Assembly: GCA_903813345.2 (NCBI GenBank)
Contig: CAIIXF020000011.1
Location: forward strand, 5,666,571-5,730,570
DNA length: 64,000 nt
Direction of reading: 5' to 3'
Origin: Owenia fusiformis
Taxonomy: Eukaryota; Annelida; Polychaeta; Sabellida; Oweniidae
Below are positions 24,333 through 35,655 of the stretch, piece after piece; within the stretch, counting starts at the first letter, position 1; every line of letters starts with the position of its first letter. Under the pieces are notes generated by a model. That model searched no databases. It saw only the letters and a program-made list of their open reading frames with translations, and was not told where the DNA came from. Both the position numbers and the translations under genes were made by a program.

Positions 24333-25763
24333 TTAAATTATAAGATGCCATAAAACATTTTTACAATGTTCACATTTAAAAGGTATTTCTCCGATGTAAG
24401 TAGAAGATTTTTCACAAAATTCACATTTTAAAATACGTTCTCCTGTATGGATTCTCACGTGTTTCTTTAAAGTACTGGAATGTCCAAAACATTTTTTATA
24501 ATGTTCACTTTTAAAAGGTTTTTCTCCAGTGTGAGTTCTTATGTGTTCCTTTAATTTCCAATTTTCACCAAAACATTTCTCACAATGTTCACATTTGAAT
24601 GTTCTTTCTCCAGTGTGAGTTCGTAAGTGTTTTCTTAAACTACCAGATTCATTGTAACATTTTTCACAATATTCACATTTAAAAGATTTTTCTCCTGTAT
24701 GAGTTCCCATGTGCACCTTTAAACTATTAGATAATGAAGAGCATGCTTCACAATATTCACATTTAAAAGGTTTTTCTCCTGTATGAGTTCTCATGTGCAC
24801 CTTTAAACTATTAGATAATGAAAAGCATGCTTCACAATATTCACATTTAAAAGGTTTTTCTCCTGTGTGAGTTCTCATGTGCACCTTTAAACTATTAGAT
24901 AATGAAAAACATGCTTCACAATATTCACATTTAAAAGGTTTTTCTCCTGTATGATTTCTCATGTGCACCTTTAAACTATTAGATAATGAAGAGCATGCTT
25001 CACAATGTTTACATTTAAAAGGTTTTTCTCCTGTATGAGTTCTCATGTGCACCTTTAAACTATTAGATAATGAAGAGCATGCTTCACAATATTCACATTT
25101 AAAAGGTTTTTCTCCTGTGTGAGTTCTCATGTGCACCTTTAAACTATTAGATAATGAAAAACATGCTTCACAATATTCACATTTAAAAGGTTTTTCTCCT
25201 GTATGAGTTCTCATGTGCACCTTTAAACTATTAGATAATGAAAAGCATGCTTCACAATATTCACATTTAAAAGGTTTTTCTCCTGTGTGAGTTCTCATGT
25301 GCACCTTTAAACTATTAGATAATGAAAAGCATGCTTCACAATATTCACATTTAAAAGGTTTTTCTCCTGTATGAGTTCTCATGTGCACCTTTAAACTATT
25401 AGATAATGAAAAGCATGCTTCACAATATTCACATTTAAAAGGTTTTTCTCCTGTATGAGTTCTCATGTGCACCTTTAAACTATTAGATAATGAAGAGCAT
25501 GCTTCACAATATTCACATTTAAAAGGTTTTTCTCCTGTATGAATTCTCATGTGCACCTTTAAACTATTAGATAATGAAGAGCATGCTTCACAATGTTTAC
25601 ATTTAAAAGGTCTTTCTCCTGTGTGAGTTATTACGTGTCCCTTTAAATCACAAGATGAACCAAAACATTTTTCACAATATTCACATTGAAAACGTCTCTC
25701 CCCATTGTGAGTTCTAACATGTTTCTTTAAATTACTAAATGAACTGAAACATGTAAGAGGTCC
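24333..25763 (-). pseudogene. 3' part of the C2H2 zinc-finger gene: near-identical finger array, frame-separated
   Basis: The minus-strand frame from 25763 to 24333 encodes one partial finger (FSSFSNLKKHVRTH), FQCEYCEKCFGSSCDLKGH, then eleven near-identical fingers of the type KCEYCEACFSLSNSLKVH joined by TGEKPF linkers, two ordinary fingers and two degenerate ones (SEHYKK has lost both cysteines; the last breaks up). Five or six of the eleven have Ser in place of the conserved Phe (EACSSLSN), which may weaken folding. The frame equals that of the 5' gene (25914-27599), but a short segment in another frame (25727-25951) separates them, so this part is probably not translated unless it has its own start. 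At the DNA level it is an 84-bp tandem array. Confidence 0.7.
24730..25640. repeat. 84-bp tandem repeat (eleven zinc-finger units)
   Basis: Each 84-bp unit encodes one finger plus linker. Units differ by only a few bases (GAAAAGC, GAAAAAC or GAAGAGC at the Phe/Ser site), which points to recent amplification or gene conversion. Confidence 0.9.
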
Positions 25764-25951
25764 TCACTTTTGTGAGTTTTCGTGTGTATCTTTAGATTAC
25801 TAGATCTACTAAAACATTTTTCACAATGTTCACATTTAAAAGGTCTTTCTCCTGTGTGAGTTATTACGTGTCCCTTTAAATCACAAGATGAACCAAAACA
25901 TTTTTCACAATATTCACATTGAAAACGTCTCTCCCCATTGTGAGTTCTCAC
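25727..25951 (-). pseudogene. Zinc-finger segment in a shifted frame between the two halves
   Basis: This frame reads TRTHNGERRFQCEYCEKCF-type text, one finger (GSSCDLKGHVITH), a second (SRSSNLKIHTKTH) and then loses register at HKSEDLL. Its DNA is a tandem duplicate of the adjoining segments: 25860-25935 repeats 25617-25692. One length change near 25955 shifts into this frame and another near 25765 shifts back, so the array was once continuous. It marks the gene as recently broken or shortened. Confidence 0.7.
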
Positions 25952-27599
25952 GTGTAAGAGGTCCTTCTCTTTTGTGAGTTTTCGTGTGTATCTTTAGATT
26001 ACTAGATTTACTAAAACATTTTTCACAATGTTCACATTTAAAAGGTCTTTTTCCAATGTGAGTTCTAATGTGTATCTTTAGACTACTAGATCTACTAAAA
26101 CATTTTTCACAATGTTCGCATTTAAAAGGTTTTTCTCCAGTGTGAGTCATCATGTGATTCTTTAAATAACGAAGTTGACCATAACACTTTTCACATTGTT
26201 CACATTTAAAAGGTCTTTCTCCTGTGTGAGTTCTCATATGTGTCTTTAATTCACTAGAGGTATAACAACATTTTTCACAATGTTCGCATTTAAAAGGTTT
26301 TTTTCCAGTGTGAGTCATCATGTGATTCTTTAAATAACGAAGTTGACCAAAACACTTTTCACAATGTTCACATTTAAAAGGTTTTTCTCCTGTGTGAGTT
26401 CTCATGTGTATATTTAAACTACCCGATTCAATGAAACTTTTTCCACAGTGTTCACATGTAAAAGGTTTTTCTCCCGTGTGAGTTCTTATGTGTCTCCTTA
26501 ATTTACCAGATTCACCAAAACATTTTTCGCAATGTTCACATTTAAAAGGTCTCTCTCCTGTATGAGTTCGGACATGACTCTTTAAACTGCTAGATGTACT
26601 AAAATATTTTTCACAATGTTCACATTTAAAAGGTCTTTCTCCTGTGTGAGTTCTAATGTTTTCCTTTAATCTATGATGTTCTCTAAAACATTTTTCACAG
26701 TTTTCACACTTAAAAGGTTTTTCTCCAGTGTGAGTTCTCACGTGTATCTTTAAACTACTAGATGTACGAAAACATTTTTCACACTTTTCACATTTAAAAG
26801 GTCTTTCCCCCGTGTGAGTTCTTATGTGTTCCTTTAATTTACGATGTTCTCTAAAACATTTTTCACAGTTTTCACACTTAAAAGGTTTTTCTCCAGTGTG
26901 AGTTCTCACGTGTATCTTTAAACTACTAGATGTACGAAAACATTTTTCACACTTTTCACATTTAAAAAGTCTTTCCCCTGTGTGAGTTCTTATGTGTTTG
27001 TTTAAATCATAGGACCTAGAAAAGCATTCCTCACAATGTTGACATTTGAATGATTTTTCTTTTGTTATCACATTATTGTCACTTTGGACATATGACTGAT
27101 CAGTATTCCCAGTGAATTCAAAATTTCCAAATTCATTCTTAGCTTGATCAAAATCTTCTTGTTTAATAAGTGACTTTGATGCTTTCATATCATTGTCAGT
27201 TTCTATAGATGATTGTTCAGAATTAGTTGCAAATACAGAATTTCCGAATTGATCGTCAACTTCACCAAAAATTTCTTTTTTGACATTTGAGTGATTCACC
27301 ATAAATACGCTTTCTTTAGTGGCGCTGCACTCAAACTTACTTGAGGAACTTTGTTTAGATATGTGGTCATGGTCCAGTTTAAAATTGGCAAAACCTGATT
27401 GATCATGGCATACATGTTCTTGAGTTGCTTCTTCTTTTATTTCAACTGGCTCTTGCTTGATCATTTTTACATCTAGAGTTGACATGTTCGCCCCAAAATG
27501 CCCAGCTCTTGGTTGATCATAGGATACATGTTCTTGTGTTGTTTCTACTTTTATTTCAACTGGCTCTTGCTTGATCATTTGTACATCTAGAGTTGACAT
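25914..27599 (-). CDS. C2H2 zinc-finger protein, 13 fingers, with SUMO-site-rich N-terminus
   Basis: 561 residues. The N-terminal 190 residues lack a known domain but contain an internal duplication (MSTLDVQMIKQEPVEIKVE and MSTLDVKMIKQEPVEIKEE) and several psi-K-x-E sumoylation-type sites (IKQE three times, IKVE, IKEE, VKKE). Then 13 C2H2 fingers with TGE(K/R)(P)F linkers follow from about residue 190 (CQHCEECFSRSYDLNKH) to CEHCEKCFSKSSNLKIH. Finger 5 has Asn for the first zinc His (RLKENIRTH). The frame closes after GPLTRENSQWGETFSM where a length change breaks the array. The start is the first ATG after a probable 5'UTR acceptor at 27709 (TATGTATTTTCAG). Expected role: sequence-specific nuclear DNA binding with SUMO-dependent regulation (inference). 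Confidence 0.8.
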   Translation of the reverse strand: MSTLDVQMIKQEPVEIKVETTQEHVSYDQPRAGHFGANMSTLDVKMIKQEPVEIKEEATQEHVCHDQSGFANFKLDHDHISKQSSSSKFECSATKESVFMVNHSNVKKEIFGEVDDQFGNSVFATNSEQSSIETDNDMKASKSLIKQEDFDQAKNEFGNFEFTGNTDQSYVQSDNNVITKEKSFKCQHCEECFSRSYDLNKHIRTHTGERLFKCEKCEKCFRTSSSLKIHVRTHTGEKPFKCENCEKCFREHRKLKEHIRTHTGERPFKCEKCEKCFRTSSSLKIHVRTHTGEKPFKCENCEKCFREHHRLKENIRTHTGERPFKCEHCEKYFSTSSSLKSHVRTHTGERPFKCEHCEKCFGESGKLRRHIRTHTGEKPFTCEHCGKSFIESGSLNIHMRTHTGEKPFKCEHCEKCFGQLRYLKNHMMTHTGKKPFKCEHCEKCCYTSSELKTHMRTHTGERPFKCEQCEKCYGQLRYLKNHMMTHTGEKPFKCEHCEKCFSRSSSLKIHIRTHIGKRPFKCEHCEKCFSKSSNLKIHTKTHKREGPLTRENSQWGETFSM

Positions 27600-27759
27600 A
27601 TTGACCCCATACTAATCTCCTTCCTCTTCTTGTTTTACGAATTTCATTTTGTTACGCCATCTATGTACTTGTTGTTTATTTACTTTGCTGTCACAGGAAC
27701 CAGACGCATCTGAAAATACATAAAATATTGTCTAATAAGAACACAGGATAGTCATTCTA

Positions 27760-28355
27760 TATTTTACAACAGATGAATATTCATTTTGGCCTTGGCCTTG
27801 ATCAAGCAATTTGACTACCTAAGTTGTCGATTTTCAAATTTCAAGGGAAGAGTCTTGGCTAGAGACTCGAGTAAGCCTAGCCTAGTCATGTAAAAATTCA
27901 TGAATGTTATTCAACTTCTTCCAAAGTTATTTTTAACATGGGAAATCGTCACTTCAACAAATCCATAACTCATTTATTTATGGTCTAAACTTTCCTAATT
28001 ATCGCATATCAGGAGACTCGTGGACCATATTTTCTATCAACATCGATAACGAAGCATCTCGAGTGCATAAAATGATGGACAGAGTACATGGAGGCAATGG
28101 CTTCCATGTAGGTAATTGTCAGACACTCAGTGTATGCAGTCATTTGTCCGACAATTACCTTCGTGGACAACATTGCCACCCTGTCCTCTTATATAGTGAT
28201 AAATATTTCATACAAGTAGTAGTGGGGGTGATCTCAAAAATCACCCCTACATTTATGCAAATTATTGGGGTAGCAATCTCAAATCCTGTTTCCAATCCTG
28301 GTTTAAATTTAAATGGTCTACCTACATGGATCCATCACTCATCAGGTTTGTAAGC
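27760..28355. other. Upstream region of the zinc-finger gene, with a small fold-back
   Basis: No coding sequence recognised. A short inverted pair lies at 28090-28120 and 28150-28177 (GGTAATTGTC and GACAATTACC cores). Confidence 0.4.
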
Positions 28356-28359
28356 TACA

Positions 28360-29230
28360 GTAAAATCTTAAAAGTTTGGAACTACTTTGAAAAAATAAGC
28401 AATTAAAGGACCATATTATAATTGAAACACCTATACCTGTCTGTATGTTTTAGTTTGTTTTGTAGTATAGCTATATATTTTGATGCTTCTCTGCCATGTT
28501 ATTTTCGAAAAAATTAACATGGCTGAAACTCCCTTAATTACAAAAGGCCACAGCTTTGCTGCACATTATACATAACGATCTGAAGTATACAAAAGTTATA
28601 CAAAACATTTAAAATTTTACTGTAGTCCTACATGTAGTATGTATCCAACAGACTAGAAGCCTTGACAGACAAGATTTTAGGACTAAACAGTTCAAAACAG
28701 AAACATGCCTGAGAAGTTCAAATGAATCCCTCAAACGGTTTGGCTGGAAACCTGTAGACAAGATAATTCGGGCCGCCCAGCCACCCGGCAAACTGATTAC
28801 AATATAGCACCTTATAGTCAAAACAGAAATGTTTGGGAGTACTTTGAATTTAAAATATAAGCAATCAAATGACCATATTGAAACAGTATATGTAAAAATA
28901 GAAACATCTATATTTATCCTAACTTTTGTATATTTCAGATAGTAATGTATAATGTGCAGCAAAGCTGTGGCCTTTTGTAATTGAGGGAGTTTCAGCCATG
29001 TTAATTTTTCCGAAAATAACATGGCAGAGAAGTATCAAATATAAGAGGACACTGGTATGATCATATGATAGCTAAATTACAAAACAAACTAAAATATACA
29101 AAAGTTAGGATAAATATAAATGTTTCTATTTTTACATAAACTGTTTCAATATGGTCATTTGATTGCTTATTTTTTAAATTCAAAGTACTCCCAAACATTT
29201 CTGTTTTGACTCTACACTGTAGACTACAGT
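28360..29230. repeat. Inverted copies of a dispersed repeat (target of the pogo insertion)
   Basis: Segments around 28500-28625 and 28830-28945 are repeated in inverse orientation at 28940-29040 and 29085-29220 (words ACAAAAGGCCACAGCTTTGC, AAATATACAAAAGTTAGGAT). The same family continues at 35522-35655, the far side of the pogo element. Confidence 0.7.
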
Positions 29231-30606
29231 AAAATTTTAAATGTTTGTGACTAGTCTAATCTACTTTGAATTTTACATTACTAGAGTCAATACGTCTATT
29301 TCCGAACACCCCCATCAAAAAATGTATTTACCTTGACTGTCTTGCGATTCTCTCGTATAATTTTATATCTGTAATGCGTAGTTTATGTTTTAAACGCATT
29401 TTTAGAAAAAAAATTGGATAAACCATCGGAAAAATTTAGGCGATACCATTTTAAGTGTAAGTTATTTCAGGGGGGTAAACACGAACAGGTGTTTTTTGTG
29501 GGGTAATTCCGAACACTTACAAGGGGGTAATTCCGAACACTTACATCATCTTAGCATTGATATGTTTATGTTTTCCTTCGAGGTAGATTGATGGCATATA
29601 TCACTTTAGTTACTTTCTTCTACCAGCCATTTTGGATCCTATCACCCCTGGATATCAGAAGCTCCCAAGTTTAAATGATTTTAAGTGACATCTATTTAAT
29701 GTTTGAACTATTATTCTTTTCTAAATCTAGTATTATTTGTACAGTTACTGGCTGAAATAAATGGATCACACAGACATATTAGATTCAAATAAAATTTATT
29801 AAGCCATTGCTTCTGTATTATCTGGCATGGAAAAACTGCATTTAAATGTCATTTAGCTCATTAATATCACATATGGGTACCCTACTATTAACTTTATACT
29901 CAACTTAATGAAACATTTACCATTGATCTAACAGCATGATTGTGATGACTTTGTATTCTATTGAACTTGATTTTGATTCATCTTACTTTGGTAACTGTAT
30001 AGTATGTAATACTTATAGTGTGAGCTTCTTTTGCAGGTGAGGTACCGGTAATGTAAGCTGTACTCCCAAGGTATAGGTACATAGACCTATAGTTATCAGT
30101 ATTAGACAATGGAAGAACAAGATTGGTAGATGTAGTCCAACATACTTTATACCAAGAAAACAAATTATTCCACATGATGCTTAATAACCTGATAATAAGA
30201 GCAAATGTGACTTTATATTCATTATACTGTCAGTCATAGCATACTGTATATCACCTATCTTGTCATGCCTTAATTCAACCATTTTACCTAACATACAGTG
30301 TATCTTATATAATAAGCATATATGCAGTACAGACATGGACGTTGAAGTCTATGTTTGTATTGTTTATGCATCAAGGATATCTTTACCTGTTTACCCAAAT
30401 TTCATCTGTTCATTGATCATTATTATTTCAACTTGATGTGATCATTTCATTAGCTTGATATCTTTCATATCCATCATATCATATCATATATTACACTGCC
30501 ACATAGACATCTTAAATTATTGATTGAACACTTTTTTCACGTCAAGTCATATTTCATCATTACTGTCATAGATTTTTTACCATAATACTATAACTAGTAT
30601 CATTAA

Positions 30607-33600
30607 TTATGCACACTTATAGCATACAAATTTGTCAAATTTTATTCTGCCCCATCTTGGGATGTTAGAGCCTGCATATCGTGCACATGAGACATGGTAC
30701 CAGGTAAGGCAAATGTTACATTCGACCATCCTGTCAGCCTCTTTCCCATTACCCCTAGCATCCTCATTTTCTTCACAAATATCACATGGCTCATCATATT
30801 CTTCATCATCATCATCATCTTCTTCGCCATCATCTTCATCACTTTGTTCTTCATACTCCTTGCTTAGCTCTACTTTCTTCTTCTTTTGCTGCTTAATTTC
30901 TTCATTCTCTAACTTTAGTTTTCTCTTTAGTTCTCTTTCCTTCCTTCTTCTTTCTTTGGCTTCTTCCTTCTGTCTTCTTTCTTCATCTTTCCTCTGTTTC
31001 TCTTGTATTATCTCTGGACTTGTCAGGATTCTTGATGAATTAATGCGTGGTCTACGGGGTCTAGATGGAGTACTTTGTTGCGTTGCTGGGAGACAAAATT
31101 CACTTTCCACAGCACGTTCCTGCAATTTCAAAAACAATATTTATGGAACATATTAATCTGATAAACACATTTTTATAGTTGTCTTCAACAAGGGTAGACC
31201 TTGTATTATATTGATCTTACTTAGTATGATATTGCAAAATTGAAAAGATTCACCATTTGGGAAAAATAACATAAAATACAAGAGCAAAAAAAAGAACTTT
31301 CTATTTTGGTACACATAAATATTTTCACATTCAATACCATTTCCATGGCCAGCTGACAGAAATTTTGTAACTTTTATTAATATGTTGAATAAATAATTTT
31401 ATTAAAAATACTTAGAAAGAAAGGAACAGATAGGAAGCTCTGATTTCTTTATCTTACCATAAAAATACTATCTAGTACATCCATAACAAAGGTAAATACC
31501 ATTGACCATAGTGTCAACATAAGTCCATGTTATTTGCTTAAGTATTTCGATTTAAAAGTTTTACCACATCTGTGCACTTGGCCAATGATGGGAAACTCTC
31601 TGGGACATCTGGCTCAGCACCCACTGGTCTGCCTAATGCATTTCCACCCTCTACTAAATTCTGTTCTGGTTCCTATATAATTATATAGAATATACATTAC
31701 CATGAGGAGCACAAAATAAATAAAGGAGGTTCAAGGACAAAGAATAGTTTAGAGCAATTCACTAACTTACTCATTTCATGCTTACAATTCTAGCTTTGTA
31801 TTATGAACATCCTATAGGTTAGTGATTTTTATATTGTATGTGTCACAAACCCTAATGTTCCCAAATGTTTGAAGGTTATATTCAGTTCCTCTGTTAGCTG
31901 TACTGTATTTATTGATTTCATTTTCATTTAAATTATTCAGATTATTAAAACTGGATGCAAATAAGGTACTCACTTGGTGTATTTCCATATCTAAAGTTGT
32001 TAATGCTTGGTTGGGTTCAACAGCCTCATTTACTTTAGGAATCTAAAAGAACATTTAAGATTCATTTAAGAGTTGGTTGACTAATTGTTCATGAATACAG
32101 TAGTATTGGGTAAAGAAAACATTTATTCTACTTTTAAAAATTCTAAATTGAAAAGGAAAATTAATGAAAAGAGAAGTTTACATGTCATAGACCTACATGT
32201 AAAACAATCATTTTTGTAGCCTTATATTCACTTACAGTCACCGAAAGTCCAATGTCTTCCAACTGTTTCTTCAATTGCTCTATATCGTTCATGCCTTCTG
32301 GGACTTCCATGATGAATGCTCCTTCACTGTATGAGAATGCGGGAATCGGGCTTATTACTGGCGATGAGGAGGTTGAAGGGAGTGGGGTAGATGGGTGCTT
32401 GAATGGGTCTGCGGGTTGATATGCATGTAATGGTATAATTTCAGGGTTTAGTGGATATATTCCAGTTGCCCTGAAACCACTTCGAATGTTGTCTGGCGTG
32501 ACTGCATTTTGGACTGCCTCTTTGAACAGTTTGGGCCAGGTCCTGGTAGTAACCTGGTGATTCGGGTTCGCAACCATAAATTGCGAGCATGCTTTATTGT
32601 ATGCTCTGGAGAGTGGGCCAAACACGCTCTTATCCAAGGGTTGTAACCAGTGAGTGGTGTGGGGTGGCAAAGCTAAGATATGAATGTCTTCCTCGACTGC
32701 TATCTCAAGCAGTTCGAGAACCTCATGTGATGAATGGCTGTCCAGTATTAGTAACTGTGGCCTGGCCTCCCCACAGTTCTTTAGAAACACATTCACAAAC
32801 CAATCTTCTCCAAGGACATCTGTCATCCAAGCCTTATGTTGGTAGGTAAAGTATGTACCTTCAGGGGCCTCATCTGCAAAGATGATTTAAAAACTCAGTG
32901 GCTAGTGGTCACACTTGTATTGCAAGTCAATGACTGTGTTTACAAGTGTATGTGTAGATGTGACTATCTGACTATAGTTTACAGTGAAACATAGTACAGT
33001 GAAAGCAATTCATTATTTCATTTTCATTATTAAGTAAAGTTGGTTAGATACAGCCTGCTTATAACTTATCTCAAACTGATGTAAAGTGTATTTGGACAAA
33101 TAAATTAGTTTTAACCCTATATTAAACATTTAAACAGGCCCGTAGCCAGGGGGGGGGGGGTCTTTCATAATCATGCAGATTTTCAAGATTTTGAGCACTG
33201 TTCAAGCCAAATTGTCAAATTTCACCCCCTAAATTTTTTTTCAAAAAGTGAACCTCCCTCATCGGCAAATCTTCGCTACAGGCCTGTTAAACATGATTAA
33301 TCATATAGCATATTTACGGGTATTCCAGCTCGACAGTACACCTCGAGTCTTGCCTTGGACAATCACTGTCCAGGGCATGGCATCCCCTGCTGCATTCACT
33401 GCCCCTAGAATGCTCGATGAGCGACGATTGTTGGACACTCGCCCAGGAACTTTTTTCATGCCTACAATGATAGATGTAGCCTATAGAATTTCATTATTGA
33501 GATACTTAAAAGTACCAATAGACAATCAGTGTTACCCTAGAATGCAAAAATATAGTGTTCAGTGTTACATAGGTTTTATACTTTTAGTTTTAATATTTCA

Positions 33601-34827
33601 GTATTAAAGAGTTATTTTCAGAGGTACGCATCTTATCATTGGCTGATTGAGAGATTTCAAAATAACTTTGAATAGCCTAGAAATTGATTGTCTTTAACTT
33701 GTATGCACAAACATCTGCTCCCTGGTGTGAACTATAAAATATTAATTCATTGAATATTAATTCATTGAATATTAATTTGTCAATTATATTGACACTGCAA
33801 GTATACAGTATTTTATAATAGGTTTACCTTTCACACAGACCACTCCTGTCGGGGAGTGTTCGAATGAGATGTTGCTCTCATCCATATTCCATATCTCTCG
33901 AGGGCCAAATTGATGGACATCCAAAAGTTGTTGTAGCTGCGAGAAATACTTCTCAACAACTTTCCTGTCCATCAATTTGCTCCTCGAGGTAGATTGAGCT
34001 GAGGGTTTCCTTATTGTGAGTTCCGGCCATCTTTTTTTCAGTCCTTCGTACCATTCCTAGAATAATAATTCATGCAAAATTTCAAAATTGCTTTTTAAAC
34101 TGCATCTTACTTTACTTGTTATTTAAACTTGTTCATTTGGACTTATAATTTAGAAGGCTTCATTGAGAAAGATTTTTGTATCATTACTTGAATTGTTCTT
34201 AGACAGTTTCAATTCAATATCTCATTTTTGATTGCTAACATTAAAGATAAGCATGTCAACGCCCACTGGAATTGAACCAGTTCCATCTACTTTCGTAGAT
34301 TATGCTACCATTACACTAGAGAGTTGGAGACATCATACATCAAAATGTAACGCAATCAAAATTGTAAAAGACAACTATTTGAAATATACTGTAAAGTCCA
34401 AACCAACAAGCAATTATCAAGTAAAGTAAGACAACAAACAAGTCAAACAACTAAGACTTACTCTTCCGGCCACCATGTTGCCCCTGTTATCTTTAAGAAA
34501 AGGGGTGGAAAGTTTCAGGGCTTTGGCAACACGCCCTGCCTTGTGCTGCAGCTGAAAGCGTGAAATCCCAAATCCGGACTTTGCCGCCTTGATCGTTTTC
34601 GAGATTATTTCTTCTTCCACATCACGTGGAAGAGCTGGCTGTCTGCCTCGTCTAGCCCCAATCTCAATTTTGCCACTTTTGTGGTCATGCAATGTAGTAA
34701 GGGGAATGCCAGTCTGGCGGGCAGTTGATCTAACAGACTGGCCATTCCCAATCAATTCCAGGGCCCTTCGCATGTCATCATCGGACCAACCTGGCTTCTT
34801 ATTCCTAGCATTATATTTACGTGGCAT
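30607..34827 (-). CDS. Pogo/Tigger-like transposase with C-terminal PHD finger, seven exons, 688 aa
   Basis: Exons (minus): 34827-34462, 34056-33828, 33461-33318, 32873-32236, 32042-31974, 31672-31565, 31119-30607. All junctions are GT-AG, phases agree, and the sum is 2067 nt with no internal stop. Residues 1-55 form a psq-type helix-turn-helix (MRRALELIGNGQSVRSTARQ), followed by a CENP-B-like second DNA-binding region up to about 150. The DDE_1 catalytic core has Asp about 181 (IWNMDES), Asp about 291 (LLILDSHSSH) and Asp about 327 (THWLQPLDKSVFGPL), a DD35D spacing, then FRATGIYPLNPE. After a Pro/Ser linker come a charged coiled coil (RKDEERRQKEEAKERRRKER), an acidic run and a C4HC3 PHD finger (CDIC, VECNIC, WYHVSC, FVCYKC). 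A PHD finger could target histone H3 tails; this is inference. Six introns are many for a transposase, so host co-option is possible, but intact ends argue for a transposon. Confidence 0.9.
33135..33287. mobile_element. MITE of the CGTAGCCAG family, copy 3, inside a transposase intron
   Basis: AGGCCCGTAGCCAGG at the left faces a partly matching GCTACAGGCCT at the right. It lies between exons 4 and 3 of the transposase gene without touching the splice sites, so it arrived after the pogo element was built. Confidence 0.55.
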
Positions 34828-35521
34828 TCTGAAAAAAATAACAATTCAAAGTGAATGTAACATCATATGTAACACCATTGCTACAACCAGGGGTCAGCAG
34901 AACAATCACTGGGCATTATTGAGATTATTATTTCATATAACCTTAACACTAATACTAAGGTAGAAGATAGAGAACTGGTAGAAAAAATAAAATCAGTTGA
35001 AAGAATATGAGTATAAAATTCATGATAAATCGTATCAAGTCCAGAGAGAACAAAACACAATCAAATTTCAACGGTTCCTGAAAAAGCTGGGGGTAAATGC
35101 GAACACCTCATTTATTAACGAGTTTCACATGAAAAATGTATATAGGGTTGTATAACAACATGAAAGATATCTAAGAACTCATATTGAAAAGGTTTATTCA
35201 GTTCTTAGACGCAAAACTGTACAAATTATACTCACATTCCTTGAAATTTTAGCACAATCAAAAAATTTTTGAGCGATATTTTTTTGCTGCCGATAGAGGG
35301 CGAAAGAACAAATCTCGCCAAATCTCTAGAGATTAAGCATGGCAATTTTGAAAAAATCATGATTCAAGAATTTTCACAGACATTGGAAAAATAAGGTATG
35401 TAATATCATGAAACAGTTAAGCAAATAATATTATAGTGTTCGGAATTACCCCCAGCTTATGAACAATGGCCGCCATTGTTCGGAATTACCCTCTATATCG
35501 GATTTAGACGTATTGACTCTA

Positions 35522-35655
35522 TCTGAAATATACAAAAGTTAGGATAAATATAAATGTTACTATTTTTACATATACTGTTTCAATTTGGTCATTTGATTGC
35601 TTATTTTTTAAATTCAAAGTAGTTCCTAACATTTAAAATTTTACTGTAGGCCTAG
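35522..35655. repeat. Right-flank half of the dispersed repeat split by the pogo element
   Basis: TCTGAAATATACAAAAGTTA and the following 120 bp match 29090-29220 directly and 28830-28925 inversely. Confidence 0.75.

Larger units (their letters stand above)
29284..35519 (-). mobile_element. Apparently complete pogo/Tigger-type DNA transposon, 6236 bp
   Basis: Perfect 15-bp terminal inverted repeats, GAGTCAATACGTCTA (29284-29298) and TAGACGTATTGACTC (35505-35519), are flanked on both sides by TA (29282-29283, 35520-35521), the Tc1/mariner/pogo target. Both ends carry subterminal copies of GGGTAATTCCGAACA or close variants (about 29302, 29500, 29527 on the left; 35437, 35477 inverted on the right), likely transposase sites. 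The only gene is the seven-exon minus-strand transposase. The insertion site is confirmed by a paralogous unoccupied copy at about 28925-28950 (inverse). Intact ends, intact splice phases and an intact 688-codon frame suggest a recent arrival. One MITE sits in an intron (33135-33287). Confidence 0.9.

Noticed and set aside
25914-27599. Three separate zinc-finger genes
   Set aside because: The three frames are on one strand, collinear, share units, and differ only by two frame changes, so one ancestral gene is more likely.
28063-28353. 96-residue plus-strand frame
   Set aside because: It overlaps a small fold-back and has no recognisable domain, splice partner or codon pattern.
30632-31156. 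Serine-rich plus-strand frame of 174 residues
   Set aside because: It is the antisense shadow of the acidic and Lys/Glu-rich last exon of the transposase; codon bias explains the Ser runs.
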